From: CAVZBW01 sp963778465
GTDB taxonomy: Bacteria; Actinomycetota; Acidimicrobiia; Acidimicrobiales; RAAP-2
NCBI GenBank assembly: GCA_963778465.1
Contig: CAVZUK010000003.1
Location: 868,001-932,000 of the forward strand
Reading direction: 5' to 3'
Length of the DNA stretch: 64,000 nt
In this document: in pieces, positions 8,308-17,761 of the stretch
Numbering within the stretch: position 1 is the first letter of the stretch
How the letters are laid out: every line of letters starts with the position of its first letter
Made by a program: the position numbers and the translations under genes
The notes under the pieces: model-generated
Seen by the model: only the letters and a program-made list of their open reading frames with translations
What the model was told of the DNA's origin: nothing
Databases searched by the model: none

Positions 8308-8865
8308 ATGGGGCTCGAGGATCTCCAGCACAACTTCCTGACGGGCCAGCTCGAGGAGCTCGTCAAGTGGGCGCGGCGCAACAGCGTCTGGCCGGCCACC
8401 TTCGGCCTGGCCTGTTGCGCCATCGAGATGATGTCCGTGGGCGCCGCCGACTTCGACATCAGCCGGCTCGGGATGGAGGTCTTCCGCGCCTCGCCGCGCC
8501 AGGCCGACCTCATGATCGTCGCCGGGAGGGTCTCGCAAAAGATGGCCCCGGTGCTCCGCCAGGTCTACGACCAGATGATGGAGCCCAAGTGGGTCATCTC
8601 GATGGGGGTCTGCGCCTCGAGCGGTGGCATGTTCAACAACTACGCCATCGTCCAGGGGGTGGACCAGATCGTCCCGGTGGACGTCTACGCCCCCGGTTGC
8701 CCTCCGTCCCCCGAGACTCTCCTCCACGCCATCTTGACCCTGCACGAGAAGATCGCCACCGGGGCGATCACGCGCCGGCCCCCGGCCGAGCCACTGCCGC
8801 CGGGCCGCGACGACCGCTGGACGCCGGAGGTCCCCGACGCGGTCCGGGTCTCCACGCCGCGATGA
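8308..8865 (+). CDS. nuoB: NADH-quinone oxidoreductase subunit B
   Basis: Carries iron-sulfur cluster N2, the last cluster before quinone. All four ligands are present: the adjacent pair C36-C37 in GLACCAIEMM, C102 in ISMGVCASSGG and C131 in YAPGCPPSPE. The loop NNYAIVQGVDQIVPVDVY is also conserved. At 185 residues it is normal length. ATG start at 8308. The stop overlaps nuoC by four bases (ATGA). Confidence 0.97.
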   Translation: MGLEDLQHNFLTGQLEELVKWARRNSVWPATFGLACCAIEMMSVGAADFDISRLGMEVFRASPRQADLMIVAGRVSQKMAPVLRQVYDQMMEPKWVISMGVCASSGGMFNNYAIVQGVDQIVPVDVYAPGCPPSPETLLHAILTLHEKIATGAITRRPPAEPLPPGRDDRWTPEVPDAVRVSTPR

Positions 8866-9338
8866 CCACCACGGAGGTGCCCAAGAGCGGCGGCACCCAG
8901 GTCGAGGAGGTGGCCTTCCCGGACCGGGACCGCTATGTCGAGGTGGTCGCGGACTACCGGGGATCGGGCTTCGAGACGTGCTCGGACCTCTGCGCCGTGG
9001 ACTACCTCCGGCACCCCGGGCGGCGGCTCCCCGAGGGGGTCACGCCGGAGCGCTTCGAGGTGGTCGTGAACCTGCTCTCCCTCTCGAGGCGGCTACGGGT
9101 CCGGGTGCGCGTGCAGGTGCCCGAGCACGACCCGGTCGTGCCGACCCTCTTCCCGCTCTACCCGGGAGTGGAGGCCATGGAGCGCGAGGCCTACGACCTG
9201 ATGGGCATCAGCTTCGAGGGGCACCCCGACCTGACCCGCATCCTCATGCCCGAGGACTGGGAGGGCCACCCCCTGCGCAAGGACTATGGCGTGGGCAGGG
9301 TGCCGGTCCAGTTCAAGGAGGCCCCGGGGCCGAGATGA
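8862..9338 (+). CDS. nuoC: NADH-quinone oxidoreductase subunit C
   Basis: Peripheral-arm subunit of the 30 kDa family, 158 residues, separate from NuoD as usual in actinobacteria. Recognised by FEVVVNLLSLSRRLRVRVRV, the ERE-AYDLMGI segment and the closing LPEDWEGHPLRKDYG-like signature (here MPEDWEGHPLRKDYGVG). ATG start at 8862 overlaps the nuoB stop. Its own stop overlaps the nuoD ATG, so translation of B, C and D is likely coupled. Confidence 0.95.
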   Translation: MTTTEVPKSGGTQVEEVAFPDRDRYVEVVADYRGSGFETCSDLCAVDYLRHPGRRLPEGVTPERFEVVVNLLSLSRRLRVRVRVQVPEHDPVVPTLFPLYPGVEAMEREAYDLMGISFEGHPDLTRILMPEDWEGHPLRKDYGVGRVPVQFKEAPGPR

Positions 9339-10771
9339 GCACGGACGTACGCGACGACCAGGGCGGCGGACTCCCGGCCGGTGCGGGAGCCGCCACCGAC
9401 CCCGCTACCCAGACGGGCACCGAGGACGTGGCCGTGCGCCGCGTGGAGCGCCCGGGGCTCGTGGCCGAGACCTCCGAGGGCGCGCAGGAGCTCTCCGAGC
9501 GTGGCCGCACCGCCGACGTCGAGCTCGGCCTCGAGGTCGGCTCGGTACTGAGGCTGCCCGAGGGGGCGGTGGTCGACTCGAGCGACATGAACGTCGAGCG
9601 CCGCGACGACGAGACGATGATCATCAACATGGGGCCGCAGCACCCCTCGACCCACGGAGTGCTGCGCCTCATGCTCGAGCTCCAGGGCGAGACCGTGCTG
9701 CGCACCAAGCCGGTCATCGGCTACCTGCACACGGGAATGGAAAAGACGGCCGAGGAGCTCTCCTACGTCCAGGGTGCGACCAACGTCACCCGCATGGACT
9801 ACCTGTCCCCGCTCTTCAACGAGCTCGTCTACTCGCTGGCCATCGAGGCCCTGCTCGAGGTCGAGATCCCACCCCGGGCGGTGTGGGCGCGCATGCTGCT
9901 GAGCGAGCTCAACCGCCTCTCGTCGCACCTCATGTGGATGGCGACCAACGGGATGGACCTCGGGTCCACCTCGATGATGATCTACGGCTTCCGGGAGCGC
10001 GAGATGGTGCTCGCCTTCTTCGAGAAGACGACCGGCCTGCGCATGAACCACAACTTCATCCGGCCGGGCGGCATCGCGGCGGACCTTCCCGACGGCTGGG
10101 AGGACGACGTCACCGTCATCTGCGACACGGTCGATTCCCGCACCTACGAGTACGACGAGCTGCTGACCGGCCAGCCGATCTTCCGCGAGCGGGTCGAGGG
10201 CGTCGGGACGCTGACCGCCGAGGAGGCGCTGGCACTGTCGGCCACGGGACCGCTCCTCCGGTCCACCGGCATCCCCTGGGACATCCGGCGGACCATGCCC
10301 TACCTGGCCTACGACCAGGTGGACTTCGACGTCATCGTCGGCACCTACGGCGACAACTTCGACCGTTACGCCATCCGCCTGAGCGAGATCCGGGAGTCCA
10401 TCAAGATCCTCCGCCAGGTCATCGAGAAGATGCCGCCGGGTGACTACCGCACCTCGGACCGCAAGGTCACGCCCCCGCCGCGGGCCCGCATCGACGAGTC
10501 GATGGAGGCGCTCATCCATCACTTCAAGATCTTCACCGAGGGATTCGAGGTCCCCGAGGGCGAGGTGTACGTGGCGGTCGAGTCCCCGAGGGGGGAGCTG
10601 GGCTGCTACCTGGTCTCCGACGGGGGACCGCGGCCCTACCGCCTCCACATCCGGGCGCCGAGCTTCGTCAACCTGCAGACACTGCCGGTGCTCCTCCGGG
10701 GAGGTCTGGTGGCGGACGCCGTGGCGGTCATCTCGTCGGTCGATCCGGTGATGGGGGACGTCGACCGTTGA
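9335..10771 (+). CDS. nuoD: NADH-quinone oxidoreductase subunit D
   Basis: 49 kDa subunit, which forms the quinone pocket with NuoB. NMGPQHPSTHGVLRLMLEL carries the quinone-site His, followed by GYLHTGMEKTAEELSY and the C-terminal IVGTYGDNFDRY region. The protein ends in SSVDPVMGDVDR, as NuoD does. It is 478 residues with about 90 residues of Ala/Glu/Thr-rich sequence before the first conserved motif, unusually long. An internal in-frame ATG at 9587 would give a conventional N-terminus (MNVERRDDETMIINMGP). I kept 9335 because it overlaps the nuoC stop exactly as the neighbouring genes do. Confidence 0.95.
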   Translation: MSTDVRDDQGGGLPAGAGAATDPATQTGTEDVAVRRVERPGLVAETSEGAQELSERGRTADVELGLEVGSVLRLPEGAVVDSSDMNVERRDDETMIINMGPQHPSTHGVLRLMLELQGETVLRTKPVIGYLHTGMEKTAEELSYVQGATNVTRMDYLSPLFNELVYSLAIEALLEVEIPPRAVWARMLLSELNRLSSHLMWMATNGMDLGSTSMMIYGFREREMVLAFFEKTTGLRMNHNFIRPGGIAADLPDGWEDDVTVICDTVDSRTYEYDELLTGQPIFRERVEGVGTLTAEEALALSATGPLLRSTGIPWDIRRTMPYLAYDQVDFDVIVGTYGDNFDRYAIRLSEIRESIKILRQVIEKMPPGDYRTSDRKVTPPPRARIDESMEALIHHFKIFTEGFEVPEGEVYVAVESPRGELGCYLVSDGGPRPYRLHIRAPSFVNLQTLPVLLRGGLVADAVAVISSVDPVMGDVDR

Positions 10772-11397
10772 GCCATCTCACCGCCGAGAACAAAGAGCGC
10801 GCCAGGGAGCTGGTCTCGCTCTACCCCCAACCCCGGTCCGCGCTCCTTCCCCTGTGCCACCTGGCCCAGGAGCAGGAGGGCTGGCTGCGGCCCGAGGCGA
10901 TGGAGGAGATCGCCGAGCTCTGCGGGGTCACGGCCGCGGAGGTGAGGGGCACCGCGAGCTTCTACGACATGTTGCACACCGAACCCGTCGGTCGCTACGT
11001 GGTCGCCGTGTGCACGAACATCGCCTGTCTCCTCGGGGGGGCCATCGAGCTCCTGGAGCACGCCGAGTCCCATCTCGGCGTGCGGGCCGGAGGTACGACA
11101 CGCGACGGGCTGTTCACCCTGGAGGAGGCCGAGTGCCTCGCGGACTGCAATCGCACGCCGTGCGTGCAGGTCAACCATCGCTTCGTCGGCGGCCTGTCGC
11201 CGGACGAGTTCGATGCGGTGATCGCCGAGCTCCGGGCGGGCCAGCGCCAGGACGAGATCCCCGCGCACGGGACGTTGGTGCGGATCCGGCGCAACGGCGG
11301 CCTGCGGGTCCCGCCGGAGCGGATCGCCGCCGAGCGGGCCCGGGCGGCGGACTCCCAGGCAGCCCGCGCCGCCGCGGCGAGCGGAGGTGAGCACTGA
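10768..11397 (+). CDS. nuoE: NADH-quinone oxidoreductase subunit E
   Basis: 24 kDa subunit with a thioredoxin-like [2Fe-2S] domain (cluster N1a). The ligands are C82 and C87 in VCTNIACLL and C123 and C127 in AECLADCNRTP. The N-terminal helical region contains LLPLCHLAQEQEGWLRPEAM. The TTG start at 10768 overlaps the nuoD stop (TTGA). 209 residues; the last 50 are Arg/Ala-rich and weakly conserved. It works with NuoF and NuoG as the NADH-dehydrogenase module. Confidence 0.95.
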   Translation: MSHLTAENKERARELVSLYPQPRSALLPLCHLAQEQEGWLRPEAMEEIAELCGVTAAEVRGTASFYDMLHTEPVGRYVVAVCTNIACLLGGAIELLEHAESHLGVRAGGTTRDGLFTLEEAECLADCNRTPCVQVNHRFVGGLSPDEFDAVIAELRAGQRQDEIPAHGTLVRIRRNGGLRVPPERIAAERARAADSQAARAAAASGGEH

Positions 11398-12701
11398 TGG
11401 CCATCACGGATCCGCCCCGGATCGTCACCTCTCGCATCGGGCACGCGGACTCCGAGACCCTCGAGCGCTACCTCTCCACCGGTGGGTACCAGGCGCTGCG
11501 CAAGGCCCTGACGATGACCCCCGAGGAGGTCGCCGCGCAGGTCAACGAGGCCAGCCTGCTCGGGAGGGGCGGCGCCGGCTTCCCCGCCGGCCGCAAGTGG
11601 TCGATGCTGCGCAAGGACCCCGTCACCTACCTCGTGGTCAACGGGGACGAGAGCGAGCCGGCCACCTTCAAGGACCATCTCCTGGTCGAGCGCGAGCCGC
11701 ACCAGCTGATCGAGGGCGTGCTCATCGCCTCGTGGGCCCTGCAGGTGACCCAGGCGTTCATCTACATCCGCGGCGAGTTCGCCCTCGGCCTCGAACGCGT
11801 CCAGCAGGCCTTGAACGAGGCCTACGAGTACGGGGCGGTCGGCGAGGACATCTTCGGGTCGGGCTTCTCGATCGACATCGTCGTCCACCCCGGCGCCGGC
11901 GCCTACATCTGTGGCGAGGAGACCGCGCTGCTCGAGTCCCTCGAGGGCAAGCGGGGGTTCCCCCGCATCAAGCCGCCCTACTTCCCGGCGGCGATCGGCC
12001 TCTACGGGCAGCCGACCGTGGTCAACAACGTCGAGACCATGTCCAATCTGCCGTGGATCATCAACCACGGCGGTGAGGGTTTCGCGTCGCTCGGTGAGGG
12101 CACCTCGACCGGCACCCGGCTCTTCGCCCTCTCGGGGACCGTCCGCAACCCCGGCGTCTACGAGGTCGAGATGGCCAAGACCACCTTCCGGGACCTCATC
12201 TACGCACCGGTCCTCGGCGGAGGGATACCCGGTGGCCGGGACCTCAAGGCGTTCATCCCGGGCGGCGTCTCGTCCCCCTGGTTCGGGCCCGAGCACGTGG
12301 ATCTCCCGCTCAGCCAGGACGCGGTGGCCCAGGCGGGATCGATGCTCGGATCGGGCTCGGTCGTGGTCATGGACTCGAACGTGTGCGTGGTGCGGGCGGC
12401 CTGGCGGATCACGAAGTTCTTCTTTCGGGAGTCCTGCGGGCAGTGCACGCCGTGCCGGGAGGGGTCGGGCTGGCTCGAGCGGGTGCTCTACCGCATCGAG
12501 AACGGCACCGGCCGGGCCGAGGACCTGGAATTACTGCTGGATGTCTGCGATAACATCTCCCCCGGTTTGACCTGGCCGCCACAGCAGACGACGATCTGCG
12601 TGCTGGGTCCGTCCATCCCGCCGTCGATCAACTCGGCCATCTCGATGTACCGCGACGAGTTCCTCATCCACATCAAAGAAGGCGCCTGCCCGCATGCCTG
12701 A
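11397..12701 (+). CDS. nuoF: NADH-quinone oxidoreductase subunit F
   Basis: 51 kDa subunit that binds NADH, FMN and cluster N3. GRGGAGFPAGRKW and NGDESEPATFKD form the NADH/FMN pocket, and YICGEETALLESLEGKRG follows. The N3 ligands are three cysteines near residues 346-352 in SCGQCTPCREG plus one further Cys; TTICVLGPS is the best fourth candidate, where many homologues read SFCALGD. ATG start at 11397 shares one base with the nuoE stop. The end overlaps nuoG by eight bases. Confidence 0.96.
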   Translation: MAITDPPRIVTSRIGHADSETLERYLSTGGYQALRKALTMTPEEVAAQVNEASLLGRGGAGFPAGRKWSMLRKDPVTYLVVNGDESEPATFKDHLLVEREPHQLIEGVLIASWALQVTQAFIYIRGEFALGLERVQQALNEAYEYGAVGEDIFGSGFSIDIVVHPGAGAYICGEETALLESLEGKRGFPRIKPPYFPAAIGLYGQPTVVNNVETMSNLPWIINHGGEGFASLGEGTSTGTRLFALSGTVRNPGVYEVEMAKTTFRDLIYAPVLGGGIPGGRDLKAFIPGGVSSPWFGPEHVDLPLSQDAVAQAGSMLGSGSVVVMDSNVCVVRAAWRITKFFFRESCGQCTPCREGSGWLERVLYRIENGTGRAEDLELLLDVCDNISPGLTWPPQQTTICVLGPSIPPSINSAISMYRDEFLIHIKEGACPHA

Positions 12702-15606
12702 GGACCAGATCACCTTCACCCTCGACGGGCGGTCGGTCGAGGCGCGCAAGGGCGAGCTGATCATCGCGGCCGCGGAGCGGGCCGGGGTGTTCATCCCCCG
12801 GTTCTGCTACCACCCCCGGATGCGTCCGGTCGGGATGTGTCGCATGTGCCTCGTCGAGGTGAGCGGTCCGCGTGGCGCGACCCTCCAGCCATCGTGCTTC
12901 GTGTCGGTCAGCGACGGGATGGAAGTGGACACCACCTCTCCCAAGGTCAAGAAGGCTCAGGACGGCGTGCTCGAGTTCCTCCTCGTCAACCATCCACTCG
13001 ACTGCCCCGTGTGCGACAAGGGCGGGGAGTGCCCGCTCCAGGACCAGACCCTCCACTACGGGCCGGGTGAGAGCCGGTTCGTCGAGGAGAAGCGGCACTT
13101 CGAGAAGCCCGTGCCGATCTCCGACCTGGTGCTCCTCGACCGGGAGCGCTGCATCCAGTGCGGTCGGTGCACGCGGTTCGCGGCCGAGGTGGCCGGCGAA
13201 GCGCAGATCGACTTCGCCGGTCGGGGCGAGCAGGTGGAGGTGGCGATCTTCCCGGACACCCCCTTCACCTCGTACTTCTCCGGGAACACCGTGCAGATCT
13301 GCCCGGTCGGCGCCCTCACCGCCACCCCCTACCGGTTCACGGCCCGACCCTGGGACCTGGACCAGGTCGAGTCGACGTGCACCACGTGCTCCTTCGGTTG
13401 CCGGGTGGCGGTCCAGTCCTCGGGCAACCGGCTCACCCGTCTGCTCGGCATCGACGCCGAGCCGGTCAACCACGGGTGGCTGTGCGACAAGGGACGGTTC
13501 GCCTACGAGGCGGTCAACGGCGACGAGGTGGGCGGGGCTCCCGCCGGCCTTGGCGGCGATCCCCTGGCCGTCCCCGTCACGCTGGGGCGGGGTTTCGCCG
13601 GCCAAGCTCACGAGACCGGCGACGTCCGACGTGGCCGGCTGACCGAGCCGATGGTCCGCAAGGAGGGCCAGCTCGTCTCCGTCTCGTGGAGCGAGGCCCT
13701 CTCCGTGGCGGCCGACCGGCTCAAGGCCGTCCGCGACGAGCACGGTTCCTCCGCGCTGGCCTTCCTCGGGGGCGCCCGCCTCACCAACGAGGCCGCCTAC
13801 GCCTGGTGCCGGGTGGCCAAGGGGGTCCTCGGCACCGACTCGGTCGACGCCCAACTCGGCGACGGGCTGCCGGCCGAGCTGGTCATGGGTCTGCCGCGGG
13901 CCACCATCGACGAGGCCTGCTCCGCTCGGGCGGTGGTGCTGCTCACCGGCGACCTCCGGGAGGAGCTGCCCGTGCTCTACCTGCGGCTCCGGGAGTCCGC
14001 GGTCGACGGGTCGACCCGGCTGATCGAGCTGAGCGCCCAGGGCACGGCGCTCACTCCCTACGCCGCGGTGTCGCTCCGGCTGCGGCCGGGGGACGCACCG
14101 GGAGTCGCACAGGCCCTGGCGGGCGACGACGGCGTGGTCCAGGGCCTCCTGTCCCACCCCGAGGGCTCCTCGTGGAGCCGCGAGGACCTGGACGAGGCAC
14201 GCCGGCTGTTGGCGGTCGAGGGCTCCGAGCCGGCCGGCGCGGGCGTCGTGGTCGTGCTCGGACGGCCGTCGATGGCCGAGCACGCCGGGGTGGTCTCGGA
14301 GGCCGCCCTCCGACTCGCCCGGTCTTGGCCCGGCGCACGGTTCCTCCCGGCACTGCGGCGCGGCAACGTCCACGGCGCGCTCGACATGGGTCTCGCCCCG
14401 GGCCTGCTGCCCGGCAGGGTCGGCCTCGACCCCGGGCGCGAGTGGTTCGGCTCGGCGTGGGGCTCCGTCCCCGAGGAGCGCGGCCGCGACGCTCGCGAGA
14501 TCCTCTCGTCCCTCTCCGAGGGCCAAGGATCGTCCGCCCCGCTCGGCGCGCCGGATGGCTCGCCTGGCGGCCCGTCGCGGGGCGGAGTGCGCGGCCTGGT
14601 CCTGCTCGGGGGGGACCCCCTGGGCGACTTCCCCGACGGGCCGTTGGCCGAGCGGGCCCTCGAGGCCGCCGATCCCCTCGTGGTGGTCGGCTCCCAGCCG
14701 GGCAGGCTCCTCGAGCATGCCGACGTCGTCTTGCCGGCCGCCATGGCGCACGAGCGTCCCGGCACCACCACCAACATGGAGGGGCGGGTCAGCAGGCTCG
14801 GCCAGAAGCTCGTGCCGCCCGGTCTGGCCTGGCCCGACTGGATGATCGCCACCGAGCTCGCGGCCGCCCTCGGGACCGACTTCGACCTGAGCACCGTCGA
14901 GGAGCTGTGGGACGAGATCGAGCGCCGGGCGCCCTCCCATCGAGGCCTCACGCGTGCCGTCCTCGACCGGCCCACGGACGGCGTCCTCGTGCCCGCGGGC
15001 GACGCGATCGGCGAGTCGGCCGAGCGCACCTCCTCGCCGATCGACCCGATCGCCATCCCGGGGGTGCGGTCGGTCGAGGTGCAGGGTGCGCCGCCCCACG
15101 CCGGCCTGGTCGAGATCGCCGGGGGCGTCGAGGCCGGTGGGCCGGGGGCCCTTCCTGCAGGGGCCCAATCCCCCGTCCCCGCAGTGCTGGGTCCCGACGC
15201 CGCCGACGATCTCGAGGCCCCGCATGTGCCGCCGTACGACAGCTACTCGCTGCGCCTCGTCTCCGGCCGCCGCCTGTACGACCTCGGGTCCCTGATCGAC
15301 GGCTCCCCCTCGCTCGGGGCGCTCGTCGGCACCGCCGAGCTGCGCGCCAACCCCTACGACCTCGACCGCATCGGCCTCGAGCGGGGCGACCGGGTGCGCG
15401 TGCGCTCGCCGAGGGGCGCCCTCGAGCTGCCCGCCGTGCCCGATCCCGAGCTGGCCCGGGGCGTGCTGGCCGTCGACTTCAACCTTCCGGCGCCGGCCGG
15501 GTCCGGCGCACCGGCGGCGGCGGATCCCGGGTCGGGCGCCAACGCCGTGGCCGTGCTCATCGACGGTACCTCCGCCGTCACCGAAGTGCGCCTGGAGTCG
15601 TTGTGA
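12694..15606 (+). CDS. nuoG: NADH-quinone oxidoreductase subunit G
   Basis: 75 kDa subunit, 970 residues. In order: an N-terminal [2Fe-2S] domain (FCYHPRMRPVGMCRMCLVEV, then SC), the His/Cys cluster segment (HPLDCPVCDKGGECPLQD), a 2x[4Fe-4S]-type part (ERCIQCGRCTRF, VQICPVGAL), then STCTTCSFGCRV with WLCDKGRF, which matches the optional N7 cluster found in some bacteria. A long molybdopterin-oxidoreductase-like domain follows without evident cofactor use. Its second half is Gly/Pro/Ala-rich and longer than in many homologues. N7 presence is usual in actinobacterial and other menaquinone-linked Complex I. Confidence 0.95.
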   Translation: MPEDQITFTLDGRSVEARKGELIIAAAERAGVFIPRFCYHPRMRPVGMCRMCLVEVSGPRGATLQPSCFVSVSDGMEVDTTSPKVKKAQDGVLEFLLVNHPLDCPVCDKGGECPLQDQTLHYGPGESRFVEEKRHFEKPVPISDLVLLDRERCIQCGRCTRFAAEVAGEAQIDFAGRGEQVEVAIFPDTPFTSYFSGNTVQICPVGALTATPYRFTARPWDLDQVESTCTTCSFGCRVAVQSSGNRLTRLLGIDAEPVNHGWLCDKGRFAYEAVNGDEVGGAPAGLGGDPLAVPVTLGRGFAGQAHETGDVRRGRLTEPMVRKEGQLVSVSWSEALSVAADRLKAVRDEHGSSALAFLGGARLTNEAAYAWCRVAKGVLGTDSVDAQLGDGLPAELVMGLPRATIDEACSARAVVLLTGDLREELPVLYLRLRESAVDGSTRLIELSAQGTALTPYAAVSLRLRPGDAPGVAQALAGDDGVVQGLLSHPEGSSWSREDLDEARRLLAVEGSEPAGAGVVVVLGRPSMAEHAGVVSEAALRLARSWPGARFLPALRRGNVHGALDMGLAPGLLPGRVGLDPGREWFGSAWGSVPEERGRDAREILSSLSEGQGSSAPLGAPDGSPGGPSRGGVRGLVLLGGDPLGDFPDGPLAERALEAADPLVVVGSQPGRLLEHADVVLPAAMAHERPGTTTNMEGRVSRLGQKLVPPGLAWPDWMIATELAAALGTDFDLSTVEELWDEIERRAPSHRGLTRAVLDRPTDGVLVPAGDAIGESAERTSSPIDPIAIPGVRSVEVQGAPPHAGLVEIAGGVEAGGPGALPAGAQSPVPAVLGPDAADDLEAPHVPPYDSYSLRLVSGRRLYDLGSLIDGSPSLGALVGTAELRANPYDLDRIGLERGDRVRVRSPRGALELPAVPDPELARGVLAVDFNLPAPAGSGAPAAADPGSGANAVAVLIDGTSAVTEVRLESL

Positions 15607-16889
15607 GCGTGGCGGGGCTCGGGCCGGTGGGATCGGTGGTCGGCCTGCCGGCCGGCGTGGTGCACCTGATCGCCACCGACCCCCTCTTCGACAACGGGGT
15701 CGGCTGGATCCAGTGGCTCATCGTCATCATCAAGGTGCTCGTCGCCTTCGGGGTCCTCATGGTGACGGTCATGTTCATGATCTGGTTCGAGCGGAAGGTC
15801 ATCTCGGACATGCAGAGCCGGGTGGGCCCGAACCGGGCCGGACCCTTCGGCCTGCTGCAGACCCTCGCCGACGGCGTCAAGCTCTTCTTCAAGGAGGACC
15901 TGGTCCCGGAGCGCGCCGACTCCTTCGTGTTCAAGCTGGCGCCGTACCTGGCGCTCATCCCCGCGCTGCTCATCTTCACCGTGGTGCCCGTCGGCGGGAT
16001 CGTCACGATCGCCGGTCACACCTTCGAGCTGCAGGTCGCCGACCCCCCGATCGGCATCCTGCTCGTGCTCGCCATGTCTTCCATCGCCGTCTACGGCGTG
16101 ATGCTGGCCGGCTGGGCCTCCGGCTCCAAGTACCCGCTGCTCGGTGCGGTCCGGGCCTCCGCCCAGATGATCTCCTACGAGGCGGCCCTCGGCATGGTCG
16201 TGGTGACCGTGGTCCTCATCACCGGGTCGCTGTCCACCCGGGCGATCGTGATCTCCCAGTCCGCGGGCTTTTGGGACTGGAACCTGATCCGGCTCGGCTT
16301 CGTCCCGTTCTTCCTGTTCTTGGTCGCCGTCACCGCCGAGCTCAACCGGCCGCCCTTCGACCTCGTCGAGGCCGACTCGGAGCTCGTCGGCGGCTTCAAC
16401 ACCGAGTACTCGTCCCTCCGCTTCGCGCTCTTCTACCTGGCGGAGTTCATGAACACGATCACCATGTCGGCGATCGTGGTCACGCTTTTCCTCGGCGGGC
16501 CGGACGGTCCGGGCTTCCACATCCCGCACCTCTACTGGATCTTCCCGATCCTGTGGTTCATCGGCAAGACCTTCATCTTCCTGTTCGCCTACGTGTGGTT
16601 CCGGGCCGCGCTGCCCCGGATGCGCTACGACCAGCTGATGGACCTCGGCTGGAAGCGCCTCATCCCGCTGTCGCTCGCCTGGTTGCTCATCGTCGCGGGC
16701 TTCGTCGTCTGGCACTGGTGGGGCCTCCTGCTCACGGTCGGCGTGGTGGCCGCCGCCTTCATCCTCTTGCGAGCCCTCAACGTGGGCGCAGGGCGCGACG
16801 AGGAGCGCCCGTTCCTACCGCCGCTCGGGGTGCGCCTGCTCCCGCGGGAGTACCTCCCGCCCGGCGGTGGCGGAAAGGGGCCGGAATGA
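15603..16889 (+). CDS. nuoH: NADH-quinone oxidoreductase subunit H
   Basis: Membrane subunit that connects the quinone pocket to the proton pumps. FMIWFERKVISDMQSRVGPN and GPFGLLQTLADGVKLFFKED are family hallmarks, and ELNRPPFDLVEADSELVGGF is the strongly conserved acidic loop. Eight or more transmembrane helices. The GTG start at 15603 overlaps the nuoG stop (GTGA) and gives 428 residues. The C-terminal 35 residues are Pro/Gly/Arg-rich and cytoplasmic-looking. The stop overlaps nuoI by four bases. Confidence 0.96.
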   Translation: MSVAGLGPVGSVVGLPAGVVHLIATDPLFDNGVGWIQWLIVIIKVLVAFGVLMVTVMFMIWFERKVISDMQSRVGPNRAGPFGLLQTLADGVKLFFKEDLVPERADSFVFKLAPYLALIPALLIFTVVPVGGIVTIAGHTFELQVADPPIGILLVLAMSSIAVYGVMLAGWASGSKYPLLGAVRASAQMISYEAALGMVVVTVVLITGSLSTRAIVISQSAGFWDWNLIRLGFVPFFLFLVAVTAELNRPPFDLVEADSELVGGFNTEYSSLRFALFYLAEFMNTITMSAIVVTLFLGGPDGPGFHIPHLYWIFPILWFIGKTFIFLFAYVWFRAALPRMRYDQLMDLGWKRLIPLSLAWLLIVAGFVVWHWWGLLLTVGVVAAAFILLRALNVGAGRDEERPFLPPLGVRLLPREYLPPGGGGKGPE

Positions 16890-17761
16890 GCCTCCTGTCC
16901 GACCTCCGCCGCGACCTCAAGTTCTTCGGCGGCTTCAAGCTCACCTTCGAGCACCTCGCCCGGCGCCGGGTCACCACGCAGTACCCGGACGAGAAGAAGC
17001 CCAAGCAGCCCCGCCAGCACGGCCGCCACGTCCTCAACCGCTACGAGGACGGCATGGAGAAGTGCATCGGCTGCGAGCTGTGCGCCGGCGTCTGCCCCGC
17101 CGACTGCATCTACGTGAGGGGACTCGACAACCCACCCGACGACCCCGTCTCCCCCGGCGAGCGCTACGGCTACGTCTACGAGATCAATTACCTGCGCTGC
17201 ATCCACTGCGACCTGTGCGTCGAAGCCTGCCCGACCGAGGCCATCACGGAGTCCAAGCTCTTCGAGTTCTCCTTCACCAATAGGGCGGACGCCATCTACA
17301 CCAAGAGGGAGCTCGTCGTCGGGGACGACGGCCGGCCCCAGCAGCTGCCCTGGGAGGACTGGAGGGTCGGCGACGACCTGCACACGTCCGGCTGGATGCG
17401 GGCGACCTCTCCCTCGGGGCGGGCCGCCTACGAGGGCCAGGTGCAGTGGTCGGGAGAGCTCGGCTACGGCGTCCGGCAGCCCGAGGGTGGGCAGTCGGGG
17501 CACCGTGACGACTCGGCCTCGGGCAGCATCCCCCTGCGCGAGGTCCTGGAGTCCCACCTGCTGGAGCAGGACGTGCCGATCGAGCGGGCCGGCGTGCGCG
17601 GTCGGATGCTCCGGCTCCAGGAGAAGATGGAGCAGCTCCGCGAGCGGCGGCGTGCGGCGAAGCTCGGACTGCCGAGGGCTCGTGACGGGGCCGTCGAGCA
17701 GCTCCCGCTCTCGATGGCACCGCGGCCCGGGAGCGAGCCGGCGGAGGAGAAGCCCGCATGA
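16886..17761 (+). CDS. nuoI: NADH-quinone oxidoreductase subunit I
   Basis: Ferredoxin-like subunit that carries clusters N6a and N6b. Two classic motifs are present: CIGCELCAGVCPADC and CIHCDLCVEACPTEA. Family members are often 160-200 residues; this one is 291. The extra 100 residues after the conserved FTNRADAIYTK region are polar and Arg/Glu-rich, including a helical LRLQEKMEQLRERRRAAKLG stretch. ATG start at 16886 overlaps the nuoH stop. The stop overlaps nuoJ. Confidence 0.95.
   Translation: MSLLSDLRRDLKFFGGFKLTFEHLARRRVTTQYPDEKKPKQPRQHGRHVLNRYEDGMEKCIGCELCAGVCPADCIYVRGLDNPPDDPVSPGERYGYVYEINYLRCIHCDLCVEACPTEAITESKLFEFSFTNRADAIYTKRELVVGDDGRPQQLPWEDWRVGDDLHTSGWMRATSPSGRAAYEGQVQWSGELGYGVRQPEGGQSGHRDDSASGSIPLREVLESHLLEQDVPIERAGVRGRMLRLQEKMEQLRERRRAAKLGLPRARDGAVEQLPLSMAPRPGSEPAEEKPA

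Noticed and set aside
12673..15225. An 850-codon minus-strand frame opposite nuoG.
   Set aside because: Antisense to a conserved Complex I gene, biased composition, no motif.
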